A DNA stretch of 64,000 nt from Sodiomyces alkalinus F11. Lineage: Eukaryota > Ascomycota > Sordariomycetes > Glomerellales > Plectosphaerellaceae. The stretch spans positions 4,635,166 through 4,699,165 of the forward strand of contig NW_021167081.1 of assembly GCF_003711515.1 (NCBI RefSeq), read 5' to 3'. Shown here in pieces: positions 24,200 to 36,329 of the stretch. A model generated the notes under the pieces. It had not been told where the DNA came from, did not search any database, and saw only the letters and a list, made by a program, of their open reading frames with translations. Position 1 is the stretch's first letter. Each line of letters starts with the position of its first letter. The position numbers were made by a program, and so were the translations under genes.

Positions 24200-26250
24200 C
24201 TCTTTACCGGTTACTTCTCCGGTTTATTCGTTTCTGCGTTAGTAGTCGTCTGCGTCGGAGTGGGTTCCTACGGGGGTTCTTATACCGGCGTATCGCCCTT
24301 TGATAGCTATAGCTCTATATAGCTAGTCTCCTTATTAGTAGCGGCTAGGGGCGTTTAGTTATTTTTATTATCCGCTTTCCTCTTAACTAGGGTCTACGGC
24401 TATATTAGTTCCTGGGTTCTATCCTCGGTTAGGGTTCTAGGGTCTTCGGGGGTATTAGTCTCGGTCTTATCAGGATTATCGGTAGGCTTATCGATTTCTA
24501 TCCCCTTTATCTCCGAGACTCTATCCTAGGTCTTATTACTATTATTAGCATTCGCGGTAGCCGCTATAACTATAGCGTCCGCGGCGTTAGAGGCGGATTT
24601 CTTAGTAGTCCGTAGCTTCGCACGGCTAGCGTTCCCTTTTACCCGTAACTTATTAAGTTCGGTCTTTAACGGGGTTACGACCTCGCCGTTAACACGTCTC
24701 GGGCGGACTAAGTAGTTCGGGTTATGCGCTTAGTAGGGTCCATAGCAGTTAATACATCGTACCTCCCCGTATTCGTGGTTCTCTCCCCTAATAGAACCGT
24801 AGTAGATATATCACGGTTTACTATTATAAGCGTATTAGGGGTAATATCCCTAGTGTTTATCGTATTATATAATAGGGCGGCGGTTCTCTCAGTGTTTTAA
24901 GAGTATAAAGGTCTTAAATAGATAGAACCGATTACTCGGTAGAGTCTAGAATAATATTACCTAGGTTAAGAGGCCGTCCCTGCTTTATTAGTTACGCTTT
25001 TATACACGTACTAGTTTTAGGCCGGTCCTTCGTTAGGCCTTATCCGCGACTATCTCCTCTATAACCTCGTTATAGCCGATCCCATTAACGACTTTATAGA
25101 TAGAGTAGAAGTGCTAGGTCTTTACTTCCTAAAGGCGTATCGCTAAGGTAGCGTTAACGATAGCCTCCCCGGTATTAAGGATCTTTTATCGCGCCTTAAT
25201 ATTCTTCGGAATTATCGCTACGCCGGTTCGGGTTTATTCGATTAGGGTGATATCCTGGTCGTTAACCTATTTTATCTCGGTGATAGCTTAGCGGATAACT
25301 ACTAAGGCTTCTTATACTTCGAGCCTTAGTAGTATATTATCGGGGTAGCGGAGGAAGACCCTATAGTCTTTTTTCGTCTGAGCCTTATACGGCTCGGTTT
25401 CCGTTATTATAGTCTTCTTCCCCCCTTTCTTCGTGATAATCGTCCATTCTCGGGCATAGGGGGTCGGGGGTAATAGGTCCTTCTTCGGAGGGGCTTATAT
25501 CGTTTTCCTAGGCGAGGTAATACCGGAGGGGGTCCTAGTAGACTTACTAGGCGTCTTTTTCTGCCCGGTTAGGGGCGGTATACTATCCGGTTATATAGTA
25601 GACCGGATCGGTGGGGCGGTATCGCTAGTTATATAGCCCGGGCCCTTTATTTTAATTACATGTATAAACTTATTTCCGAGTTATCCTATAAGGTCTAGGT
25701 CGGCGTCGGGTGACTCCTTTACCTGGTTTATGCCTGATTCGACGGCCTATATTAGGATATCGACGGTGTTCCTCTTACGTCAGAGGATAGCTATAGCTTC
25801 TTCTATCGTCTATTATAGTTATACCCGGGCTTTATTAGTAAAGCTTTTATTCTTCCTACCCGCGTTATTAGCGGGCGTGGTATTAGCGGTTACGTTATTA
25901 CCGTTATTAGGGTCCAGGGCTTACTAGGAGGCCTTCTATTACTATAGCTATTATAGCTGGGTTAATAAAGCTAGGGCGCCCCCTATAATAGGGGGCGCTT
26001 AGGCCTTCTTCTTCCTGGCTATAGCGTCCAATAATTTTTTTTAGGTTACTGGGTAGTATTATAGTAGTCCTTCTATAGCTACTATAGGGTTATATATCGC
26101 GTCTGCCTAGCTCTACCTAGTGCTATTAGGTAGAGCGGGGAGTTAGCTATCTAATAATACCCTTCGCGCCGATTTTAAGCGTGTTACGACGGTTTACGCC
26201 GAGCCCGAAGGCCAGGGTGATTCCTGGGAGTAGGGCGGCTATTAAGGCTT
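24200..26250 (-). pseudogene. LINE L2 ORF1 with zinc-knuckle region
   Basis: The reverse strand at about 24900-24680 reads as CCHC knuckles with several Cys/His changed to Tyr (GYYPQYAYNSKP, then GEVRCINCYGP, ending NYLVRPRRVNGEV). Upstream (25350-25700) is a Lys/Pro-rich tract and an N-terminal region matching L3 at 8900-9480. It would bind LINE RNA. The frame is interrupted throughout. Confidence 0.65.
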
Positions 26251-26449
26251 TTGGTGGTGCGCCGCGGCCCGTACTAATAGAAGTGGGGCGGCTAACGTGA
26301 GTTGTAGGAGGGATGGGCCGGTAGAAGGTATATATAGGTAGTAGTCCTTTTATTCCTGCCGTTCCCTAGGGTTTCTAAGCGTTACCTAGGGCGGTAATAA
26401 CGTTTATCTTATATTATATCGCCGGGGCGCCTTATAACGCCTTAGTAGT

Positions 26450-29400
26450 CCTTTACTTCCGCCGTTTATTCTATAGTTCTTTAATGTCCCCTAGCTATAG
26501 TACCTTAGGGGCTTCTGTTTTCTTTAAGGCTATCCTTAGACTATCTAAGAGTCTTTTATCTCTCCTTAAAGGCGTCGATTAGCTCTCGAGCTTTTATAGC
26601 TTTTTCCGGTGTCTAAATATTCTAGTAAGCCGACTATCCCTTTTATCGTACTAGGTACTTAATTCGTGGCTAACCTCGCCCCTTATATATTATCCTTTTA
26701 TCTAGGATTATCTTAATCTTATAGTGCTTATACGGGTTATACTATCGGTCATCGTCCTAATCGCCTATATTAACCGGGCCTGCCTTAGCGTTTTATCCGG
26801 GGAACGGGTCCTTAATCGGGTTTTTAGCTAATAGTAATTAAGCAATACTAATAACCGGATAAACGTTTATCGTGCTAGGTAAGCCAAGGCGGTAAGCTAG
26901 CGATGTTACCTGCTCTAAGACCTTAAAGGGGCCTATCCGTTACTAACCGATCTTAGTAGATAGCTTATTAGGTAGGTTATATCCCTGGCCGAGTCGGATA
27001 TAGACTAAGTCGCCGTGGGCGAACCGTATATTACGGTGTTTCTTATTATATCGCCGCTTTATATATATCTATACTATAGCGATAGCGAGCTTCGCGTCTT
27101 CCTAGAGTATCTCGCGCGAGAGTTATAGGCTAGCTTCCCTAAGGAGGTTAAGGGGGCCGTTAATTCTTATACCGTATAGTATCTTATTCGGAGTATATCT
27201 AAGTATCTCGTAAAAGGCGGTATTAAGATTAAACTATAGCGATACGATAACTTTTACTTATAGAACCTCGGGGTTCTAGGGGAGGAATATACGAAAGATC
27301 TCTACTATTTAGTTCTTTCGCTTAGATAGGCTATCTATCTATAGATATTATGCCGTAGAGAATCTAAGGGTTATACCGGTAGCCTTTTATAGCGTTATCT
27401 AAAAGCGGAGAGGAATTTAGGGTGTTAGTCGGAGATAATAGATCGGGAAATCCCTTAGTTCCCGAGCTAAAGCGCTTAGAGTAAGGATAAAGCCTAATCC
27501 TAGGCGTTATATATACTATAGCCCGGAATAAGTATAATAGCCTTAGTAAACTTATCGGTGACGGTTAAAAGCGAATCGAATAACGGGAAGCCCTCCCTTT
27601 ATTAGGGGGAACTAGCCGAGGGAACCTCGGGCAGACTAATAATAAAGTCTATAGCGATAGTATAGAAGGGGATTGATAGCGTTAGGAGAGGCTATAGTTC
27701 GCTAGGGGGGTATTAGCTGTTAGTTTAGTTAATAGCGTAGACTTAGTAGTTAGCGATATAAGACTTTACCTCCCTACGTAATTTAGGAATAGCGAATCGG
27801 CTAATAAGATCGTGCTAAGTGCGTTTAACGCCGAAATAACAGCGTTTATCGTGGGTAGCACGGATAAACTCTTATTATAGGGCGAAGGGAATATAAAGAC
27901 GGCGTTTACCGTTTTATTCTATATAGTATAGTAGACTGTTATCCAACTTAAAGGGGATCTTAATCCGGGAGATATAGTCTTTTACCTAAGCGAGTATAAG
28001 GCCGTACTATAAGTCTTTAATATCATCCTTATAGATCCTTTATCGTATATCCGGATCTATCTATAGCTCGCTAAAGTAATAGACCGCTTAGTTATACTAA
28101 ATCCTCTCGAGTTCCTTTTCTCCTTTTTCTACTATATTAGTATTAGGGAGCCGTGATAAGGCATCGGCTATTATATTAGTCTTACTAAGAATATAGCGTT
28201 AGTCTAGCTAAAACTAGCTAAGGAATTTGGAGGGGAGAATAAGCTCTATACTTAGCCGGGTCTTATCGGTACTAGCTAGCGCTATAGACTTTATACTTCC
28301 TATAATAGCCGTATAGTCTATTAGGATAACGGTTAGATTCCGGCGGGCGGACTAGATAATAGTCCGGGTCTTTTAGACGGCCTAAATAAGGTAGGCTACC
28401 TTTAGTTCGGTTAGCTAATACTTCCATTTAGCGGTATTTAGCCCTTTACTAATATAAAGCACCGGATATACCGAGGTCTTACGAATAATTCCCTTAACGA
28501 GCTATTCGGACTTATCGATAAGCTAGAATAGCATAGCGGAGAAGCCGAGTTCCTTAAATACGTTGAGCTAGATAAAGAGAATCTTAGTAGGATCGTGGTA
28601 AAAGAGGTAAATATTAGACGTAAGAGTGTTCGTGATATCCTTAAACGCGGTTAATTCCTTAGTAGTTAGTTTAAACACGGCGCGTCCAGTATACGCCTTA
28701 CGGGTCTAGCCTATATCCTTCCTAAGCTTCCGTGCCTGCGCTAGGAGAGCGGTCTTCCGGTATTATAGCGGGCTAATATAATAGGATAACCGTAGAATAA
28801 GGTACTAAAGCTAACCGGTCATACCGATCTACTATTCTAACGCCTATAGAGATTTCGGGGGCGATACCTTATAAAGCGCCGCTATATATTCCTCAGTATT
28901 TAATAGGCTAAGGGCGTTAACCTTAAATCCTAAAAGCTAAACCGATAAGTATACGATAAAGGATTTACTAGGGGAGATTAAGATTCTTTTACAGTTAAAT
29001 AGGGCTAATACGGTATCTAGGTAGCCGGTGTGCTTATCCTCGGAATCCGAAATAATCACGATATCGTTAATAAAAGCGGCGGCGAAGCTTTTATACGGGC
29101 GGAGGAGCTTATCTATATACTATTAAATATACGCTAGGGAATTATAAAAACCTATTAAGGTAACCTTAGAGCGCTCCTATCCCCGGTATAAAATAATAGT
29201 AAATTATTCTCGATACGGCTTATATACTAGAAACTAATAGAAGAACGCCCTAGTATTTACCACGGAAATAAACTTCTTCTTACGGAGACGCCGGATATCC
29301 TTATCTTATAGCGGTATAGAGTACGCGTCGGGGATAATAACTTTATTTAGAGTATAAAGGTCGACTATTATCTAGCCCTTACGCTTACTATCCACGGTAC

Positions 29401-32400
29401 GCTATACGATAAACACGGGCGCTTTAAAGGGCGTAGGTTATATTAGCTATTCTATATATCCCTATTAGTATAACCCGTTAAGGGTCTTATCTAAGAACTA
29501 CTTATTATTCTAACTAAACGGGTATACCTTCTAGCTAATCTTTTAGTTATACTATCCATCGACTAATAGAATCCGTATATATTCCTTATAAGGTATATCT
29601 ATAACGCTTTAATCGGTCTAAACCTTAGGGTACTTTTCCACGATCTTAGCGAAATAGCGGACGACTTTAGCCTTATAGCGGTAGATTATCACGCTTTCCT
29701 TAGTAGTTTCCGTAGGAGTATCGGGGCTTTTAGCGATACCGAGCTTACCCTTAGGCGTGATATACCCCCGGAGAATATTACCGGTTATTTTATCCACTAG
29801 TAGCTCCACGGTCTCTAATCGCCTTATTAGGATATCCCGAGTATCGTCTTATTAGATATAGAAGTGTTTATTAGCGTGAAATAGTTCTACGTATCCTAGC
29901 CTAATATCTTTAGGAATAACTATCGGGCGGCTACTCGCGTTAAAAATTAGTATTATACTCTAATCGTTAAGGAGATAATTCAGGGCACCCTTAATATCCG
30001 GGGAGAACTCTATAGAATTAACGTTAATATCGAGTTTCTGGATAGGTATATACCCGTACTACTACGGAGGAATTATAGTCTTTCCGGCGGCTTTAATCTT
30101 CTGCTAAATTAGGGAGCGCTTAGCGAATACTTAAGCTAGTATCAGAAGGTCCTAGTATACTCTAATTCGAATAGCGTCCTATGTATTAAGGATATCTAGG
30201 CTATTCGGGTAGTTAAACTCTTATCCGAGGAGAAGACCGGCGTTAAGCCTTAGAACTACCTAGGCTCCGATATATAGTCGGCCGATCTTTATATTATTAC
30301 CTACTATACTATAGACTAGCATAGTAAAGGTAGCCTATCCTAGGGTTTTTATTAATTCTACGCTATATAGTATAGCCTACTTAGTAGGATCGACTTACTT
30401 ATCGGGAAATCGACTTAGGAGGTACTAGCTTACTACGTAGCGGGAGGCTCCTAAATTAACGTAAATTTCGAATAGCGCGTATATTAGCGTGCTACGGGCC
30501 TGGATCCGGGTATACGTGTAGTCGTAAGATCTATTAAATAGATCCTTTACTTCCTAGAAGGCACCGTCTATTAGCGTTAAGTCCTATTCGTCCTACGCCG
30601 CTAATTGGTATAGCTAGGCGTATTTCTTCTTATATTAAAGGGTCTTATTATTAGATCTTATAGGTTAATAGTATTTACTATACTCTTAGCGTACCTAGTA
30701 AAGATCGGAATACTTAGATATAAATCCGGGTCCGTTAATAACCTAGTATAGTTAGTCGCTTTATCTATTACCTACGCTACTATTATCCCCGGAATCTATA
30801 AAACCCTCGGAGTCTACCTTAGCGTGGTAGTACTTATTCTCGGGCTCTATATCGGTATTATCTCCGGATATAGGTTCCGCGGCGGTCTTTTCGGCGGAGG
30901 CGTTTACTTAGTTTTAGGGGCGGTCCTTAGGACGATCCCCGTATTAATAGTTAGATTATTTATTAGCGTTATAGGTTAGGAGTCGTTAACTCTTACCTTT
31001 AGTAAAGCGGTTAGTATTAGGCGTAGGCAGAGCGCGGTTCTTACTTTAGCGACGGAACTAGCTAGGGCTAGGCGAATAATAGTCCGGCTACGGTATATAA
31101 TATCGCTCGGGTATAGGACTAGACTAGCGGTTATAGTACCTTAGAGCGGGTTACTATACTACTATAATAGGCGATATAGAACTATAAGATCCGCGGGTTC
31201 CGTAGTTAGCCTTAGCTAGGCTATATCGGTTAATATAGTGCTTTTATATACCTTAGGTATAATTCCGATATTACCCTAGTATAAGGCTAGCGAGGGAGTT
31301 ATAAAGTCGGCTTACTTTACCTCGGGTCCTAGGCGGACTGCGGTACCGGCTAGGTTAGCGTTAAGCTTATTCTAGACGATAGATAGGAACTTTTCCTTAG
31401 GTCTATTAAAGGCCTTAACGAGTTAGACTACTCTATTAGCGAATACGCGGATATTATAGCGGTTCACGATATCTTCTAAGGTATACTTTTCCTTATATAG
31501 TCTATACTCGGCTTCTTCGCGCGGGAGCCAGAATTAGCTTTTTAGGCCGTCTTTTTAATCCTTTAGAGTAGCTTCCTTACTATACTACTTATAGAGTCTA
31601 AGGTCTATAGTTATTAACTATTTAGAGGCTTCCCTTAGGAGGTAATAGGAGATACCGCGTATAAGGGCTTTATAATACCCGGAGCTTATACTAGCGTATT
31701 ATTCTATAGCGTCCGTGAAACGGAAACGTTAAGGAAGATAAGCTTAGTTCTTTCTATATAAACGTCTTAAGTAATAGTAAAGTACTTTAGCAGGTTAAAA
31801 TATCCGAGGTTATCCGGCTTAAAGCGGACCTAGGACTATTACGGCTATAATCCGCGCTAAAGCGCTCCGATAATAATAAGTAAGTCGGATTAGCGTATAT
31901 ATATTTAGTCTCCGCCCGTAAGGGGCGGTTAGGTTAGCGCCGGAGGAGGAGGCGTTTTATCCGGTAATCCGCGGTCCTAGTAAGTATTAGCGTGGCTAGG
32001 CCCGGGTACGCCCGCGCTAAACGCCGTGCTTTTAGTGTTAACCGGGTAATCGGCCGAGAAAGCGCGGCTAGGGGCGTGAGAAGGTTAGCGATCTATAGTA
32101 GTATAGTAGGTAATAGTCTTATCGGGAGAGACGTAGGATATAGGCGATTAGTATAAGGAGGATTTAATTAAGGAGTATATTAGTTCCTTCTCCTTAATAG
32201 TAGGTTCCTTATCCGTTATCTTTATAGTAGAATAGATAGGGAGCGTAGTCTATTTTATATTACTAAACGGAGGGTTACTTAATACCGCTAAATCGAGTAA
32301 TAGCCTATCAAGTCCTATTATAGCTATTCGACTAGTAAAGGGTATAACGAATATAGGTCCGGTAGGACTTATCCCGGTTAGACCGCGTTCTACTAGTCTA
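26450..32400 (-). pseudogene. Gypsy G1 gag-pol
   Basis: From right to left this holds gag (about 32400-30400), the protease region (about 30300-29950), a pre-RT linker, RT (about 29480-28800), RNase H (28640-28100), integrase (28080-26800) and chromodomain (26760-26500). The pre-RT block GYITPKGKLGIAKSPDTPTE at 29600-29810 is an uninterrupted 63-codon frame, the longest surviving piece; G2 has the same block at 49030-49180. RIP stops break the rest. The element-strand order gag-PR-RT-RH-IN-chromodomain identifies a chromovirus. Confidence 0.75.
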
Positions 32401-33080
32401 TGTTTTAGCTTATCCGAGGTAGTCGGCGATAGCGGACTAGCGGTAAGCGTTTTAGCGACTTATTTACCCTTCTTTTTATCGGTTTCCGGTATACTTATTA
32501 GGATATCCTTATATTCTAGCTTACGACTAAGCTATTTTTTAAACACTACGGCGAAACGACTAGGATAGGTTATCTAGATTCTTAGATACACGCCCTAAAG
32601 CGTAGAGACTAACTTCTACGCTCTTCTCATTAAGGTTACGGCGCTATTAGCTTCGGGGTTCCCCGGTATATTTATAGCTAATCGGATAACGGTAAATAGT
32701 ACGATTTACTCCGGGGGGAGAATACTTTCCGCGAGGCGCGGGTAGTCGTTAATAAACTTTAGGAGAGGTTAGGCTACCCTTATATATCACGGGAGGGGAG
32801 GATAATTATTAAGATGGTTTATAACGGGTATAGTATTTAAGCTTAGGATCCACGGTAAATGCTTTAGTATAGGTTAGTATAGGCGCCTTTCCTATACTAT
32901 AGCTATCGACCGTGGATTCCTTATATACTCTATGCCTAAACCTAGTAAAGGGGAGGCGTTTTCGCCTAACACGCTAGCGGGTTCGCTAGTAAGCCTGCGT
33001 AGTCTGTATAGGCGCGGTCCTTATAAGTTATACCGGCCGGCAGTATACGAACCTTACCTAAAAGCTTAGTTATTACTATT
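32401..33080 (-). other. G1 leader and primer-site region
   Basis: The element-strand sequence next to the 5' LTR starts AATAATAGTAACTAAG, the primer-site block shared with G2 and G3. It then carries the conserved GGCGAAAACGCCTCCCC stretch (32945-32965). No protein is evident. Confidence 0.5.
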
Positions 33081-33503
33081 TAATATACCCTAGCTAGATA
33101 AATCCCTGGCTAGCTAATACTATAGGACCTAAAGAATCTAGGATTTAATATACCCTAGCCGGGCACAACTCTAGCTAGCTAGTATTATCGGACCTAGGAA
33201 ACCTAGGATTTAGAGGGTGACCTTTACTATAGTAAATAGGGTGTAATAAAGATATCTTATCTACGCTAAGGGGGCGCGCCCCCGGGACTTAAGTATCCAC
33301 GGGTAAACCCCGTAGAATCCTTGGCTTCTATATATAGGAACCCGGGGGATTCCCCGGTATTCACTAATTATACCCTAGAGAAGCTATAGTATACCCTAAA
33401 AGCACCCGTGGTATACCCCTTAGGTGCTATGGCTTATGCTATAGTACCGCTAGGGTACCCTGTGGTATACCCTGGTATTCCCGGTAGAATCCGGGGCGTA
33501 TTA
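33081..33503 (-). repeat. 5' LTR of gypsy G1
   Basis: The 423-bp LTR starts TAATATACCC on the plus strand, the RIPed form of the intact TGATATGCCC end of the other LTR, and ends GGGGCGTATTA. Confidence 0.9.
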
Positions 33504-33508
33504 CTAGG

Positions 33509-34364
33509 GGTTCCTTACGGAGGTCTATAGGGGTTAGTCCTATATACGCGTAGAGAAGAGTAATCTAGGCTTATAGGCTATTTACGGTATGGGTCTATAG
33601 CTAGGCGAGGAGGTTACGTAATATAGTATAGATAGTCCTTTCGATATATACGCGTACCTTATTAAACTCCTTCTACTATACTTCGTAGTCGGCCTTTTCC
33701 TCGCGGTATACGCGGCGATCTTATAGGTAGCGTGTACGCTTCTTTTTAGAGAGGTTATCGATAAATATAGGCGTCCCTATTAGTGGTTCTTTCGTTACGC
33801 CTATAGCCTTCCTATAAGCGGCTATCTTTTTTTTACCGGCGGCCGTAGTAGCGGCCGTGGTAGCCGTGGTAGCGGCGGCGTTTATAGTATTAGTGGCCTT
33901 ATCGCCCTTTTATATAATAGTGGAAAACGGGGTAGCCGTGGTGGTGGAAGACGAAGTGGCCGTGGCCTCCTCCGTTATGTTAGCCTTAACGATAAGGACT
34001 TCGTATTTACGAATTTTAGGTGGTATAGGCTTAAGGAGTAAGTAGGTATTAGCCTCTATATCGCTTAGCTTTAGGTTAAGGTAGTTATCTTAGTAGTAGG
34101 TAGATTTACCGCATATAGCGTGCTCCTATATCGCTTAATCCCTTTAGTTAATAAGGGTAGTAGCGGCTACCTTCTATTCGGTATTAGATATAATAGAAGA
34201 TATCTTTACTTGGTTATCGGTTAGTTGATTAATCGCTTAATTATTATAATTAGGTTAATAGTAGTTATTTAAGAGTGCTTATATAAACATAATTACTTTT
34301 ATAGTGGAATAGGGGTAGCCGTATTAATATCTATCTTTTAGGCGTTATAAACTAGGCTTATAAC
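33509..34364 (-). pseudogene. Copia A2 gag N-terminal part
   Basis: It matches A1 (5150-6000) and the reverse strand of A3 (44470-45367). The element strand shows a charged N-terminus, Thr/Ala-rich repeats (33840-33960) and a helical segment, as in copia gag. The false plus-strand frame at 33857-34045 is antisense to the Ala/Thr repeats. Confidence 0.7.
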
Positions 34365-34637
34365 TATCGTCTATTAAAACAGCACTTATATAATTAACTT
34401 AGTAGAGTAGAAATCTTATATACATATTATATTACGTTATATCTATAAGAGTCTTTTATACCCTTAATTTAGGTGGTAAAGACTCTGTTATGGGTATTAT
34501 ATTATTTAGATTCTATCCGGTCTTTTCCGGTATCCTCCCTTATTATATCCTAATACCCGAGGTCCCTAAGATCCGAAGCCCTTAGTCAGGCATGGATCCC
34601 CTAGCGACCACGTCGTGGTCCGTGTGCCTATACGACA
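34365..34637 (-). repeat. 5' LTR of copia A2
   Basis: A 273-bp copy of the copia A LTR, ending at TACGACA next to the CTAAC duplication (34638-34642). Its last 60 bp keep several CpA/TpG. Confidence 0.9.
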
Positions 34638-34642
34638 CTAAC

Positions 34643-35230
34643 CTTCCCTTACCGTAAGCTTCCTGTTACCCGTACTCCGCGGAGAATAATTTCCTACTAA
34701 GGCAGACTACGCGGCTTGCTATTATCCGACCGGCTATTAATATACCGAGAATACCCGAGGCTAATAGCATAGAAACCCTGAAGGGAAAAGAGTAAAACCA
34801 GTCTCTGTGCAAGAGGCCGTATATTCTAAGACTTAGTGGGTATACCCTAGCCTCCGCTATAGCGTATAAGAGATAGCCTAATCGCGAGCTATAGGTTTTA
34901 TTATCGGACTACCTGAGGCCCCCTCGGCTTATCCTCCCCTATTAGAGGGAGGGCTCCCCTATAGCAGACTCGCCTTTAACCGTGACCGATAAGTTTACCA
35001 AGGTTACTCTTACTTAGGTGGGCTATAGTATATACACCGCTATATCTACTACTTCCGGCTAGAACCCTAGGCTTATCTCGGATATCCGGATAACGCCGTG
35101 CATCCTAATACGGACCTATTCCCCCGGCGGAATACTAAGGCAGGCCTAGGTAATACTAGCGATTAGGATAATAACTTATAGTATAACCTATATAAGTATC
35201 GCGGTTTACTATTAGCTCCTTATATCGGCC
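34643..35230 (+). pseudogene. Gypsy G3 integrase fragment
   Basis: At about 34975-35050 the plus strand reads TVTDKFTKVTLT then GYSIYTA, the start of the gypsy integrase catalytic core; G2 has TVTEKFTKATLFIPGYSIYT at 51235-51300. The equivalent of the second catalytic Asp and everything to the chromodomain is missing or scrambled. RT and RNase H are absent from G3. Confidence 0.65.
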
Positions 35231-35292
35231 TATAGTAAACCGCTATAGTATCGCTTTATTCTATCTTCTTTAATATATCTCTATTATTTTAC

Positions 35293-35400
35293 AACGTATA
35301 CTCTTTTCCTTTCCCTTCTTTCCTTTCCCTTCTTTCCTTTCCCTTCTTTCCTTTCCCTTCTTTCCTTTCCCTTTTTTTCCTTCTCTTCTTTCCTTTCTAT
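35293..35400. repeat. 14-nt pyrimidine tandem repeat
   Basis: About six to seven units of TCCTTTCCCTTCTT lie inside gypsy G3. The complementary strand encodes a false Lys/Glu/Gly-rich frame. Confidence 0.85.
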
Positions 35401-35449
35401 TATAAATACTATTAGCGCCCACGGTTACTAAGTAATCACTATACGGCCC

Positions 35450-36329
35450 CATCTTATTACTATTCCCCCTTAAAGGACACCCGTGGGATATAAGGCTTTT
35501 ATTGTCCGGGGCAGATACTTAAAAATATTAATTTATATAGACTATCTATAGGATACGGATAGGCATTATACTATCGTGTCAATACAGGGAAAGCATATAA
35601 AGGCGTGGATAACCGCGGATAGTATTTAGTCCTAGGGAAGAATAGCTAGATTAATCAAATATACAAATACTGAGAGAAGCTATAAAGGCGTAGAAACTAA
35701 CTACCGCCTCTAAGGAGAGATAAAGGCCTTAGTTTATCTGAGGATAACCTTAAAGAAAACGGACGTTCCGAGGGTATTATAGTCGGGTAATTTTAAACAA
35801 CCACGAGTAATAAAGAACCGCGAGACGCTAAAGAGCTATAAGGCACGCGGCGGAACTAGAAGACTGAAGTATTACGAGGTATACCGGCGACGCGATATAA
35901 GATAAATATTATCGCCGCCCTAGGTAATAACTCGGAACGCTAAGGAATACTAAGAATAGAAGGACTAAAAATACTAATATATCTTTTAGCGGCCGTAATA
36001 ACTATATCCGCTACGGCGCTCTACTAGGTATTAGAGTATTTTACCTATAATACTCGGATCTCATTCCTTTTTTCCTCTCCTCTTCTCCACTCCCTAAAGC
36101 TACCGTGATTTCTTATAATAAGCCTTAGCGATTTCTCGCGTTAAGCCCCGCTTTATAGCTAGTTCTTTTAGTATTACTATAGTCTACTATTATCTATTAC
36201 ACGTTTATAACTATTCTTATCGTATCCTTATTATTTTATAGCGTATCCCCTTCCTCTCTCCCTTTTTTCCTCCGCTTACCGTTATTCCCCTATACCGCTA
36301 CACCGCTCGTAGAACGCCTAAGTGACCGC
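35450..36329 (+). pseudogene. G3 region after the chromodomain
   Basis: The stretch at 35640-35900 matches the G2 segment 52160-52440 (shared reading around ITLKKTDVPRVLQSG). It probably forms the pol C-terminal tail. The 3' part (36050-36290) is pyrimidine-rich, as in G2 at 52550-52700, and separates pol from ORFX. Confidence 0.5.

Larger units (their letters stand above)
20057..26315 (-). mobile_element. LINE L2 (Tad1-like), near full length
   Basis: This about 6.26-kb element is inserted in G1 between chromodomain and ORFX. The target duplication GGCCGGTAGAAGGT is identical at 20043-20056 and 26316-26329. Beyond it the left copy continues GTGTGT and the right copy ATATAT, which is the same string after TpG-to-TpA change. 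Variable-length TSDs of this size fit target-primed reverse transcription. ORF1 lies at the right, ORF2 to its left, and the 3' end is a (CA)n tail on the element strand. It is the innermost and so youngest layer of the nest. Confidence 0.85.
17398..33503 (-). mobile_element. Gypsy element G1, split by LINE L2
   Basis: LTRs of 423 bp lie at 17398-17820 and 33081-33503. The flanks CTAGA (17393-17397) and CTAGG (33504-33508) are a 4/5 TSD inside copia A2 gag. Minus-strand order is leader (33080-32500), gag (about 32400-30400), protease, RT, RNase H, integrase and chromodomain (to about 26500), LINE L2, then the extra 3' ORF (19770-18150) and the 3' LTR. Without L2 it is about 9.8 kb, similar to G2 (9.7 kb). 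Confidence 0.9.
12148..34637 (-). mobile_element. Ty1/copia element A2, split by gypsy G1
   Basis: LTRs at 12148-12424 and 34365-34637 are bounded by a perfect TSD, CTAAC, at 12143-12147 and 34638-34642. On the minus strand the order is 5' LTR, gag (34250-33509), G1 insertion, rest of gag and protease (17392-16080), integrase (about 15950-15060), linker (15060-14280), RT and RNase H (about 14240-12480), a purine tract (AAGGGGG, near 12430) and the 3' LTR. Without G1 the element is about 6.4 kb, close to the usual copia length. Every frame is broken by RIP-type stops. Confidence 0.9.

Noticed and set aside
35270..35452. Lys/Glu/Gly-rich 60-codon minus-strand frame
   Set aside because: It is produced by the 14-nt pyrimidine tandem repeat inside gypsy G3.
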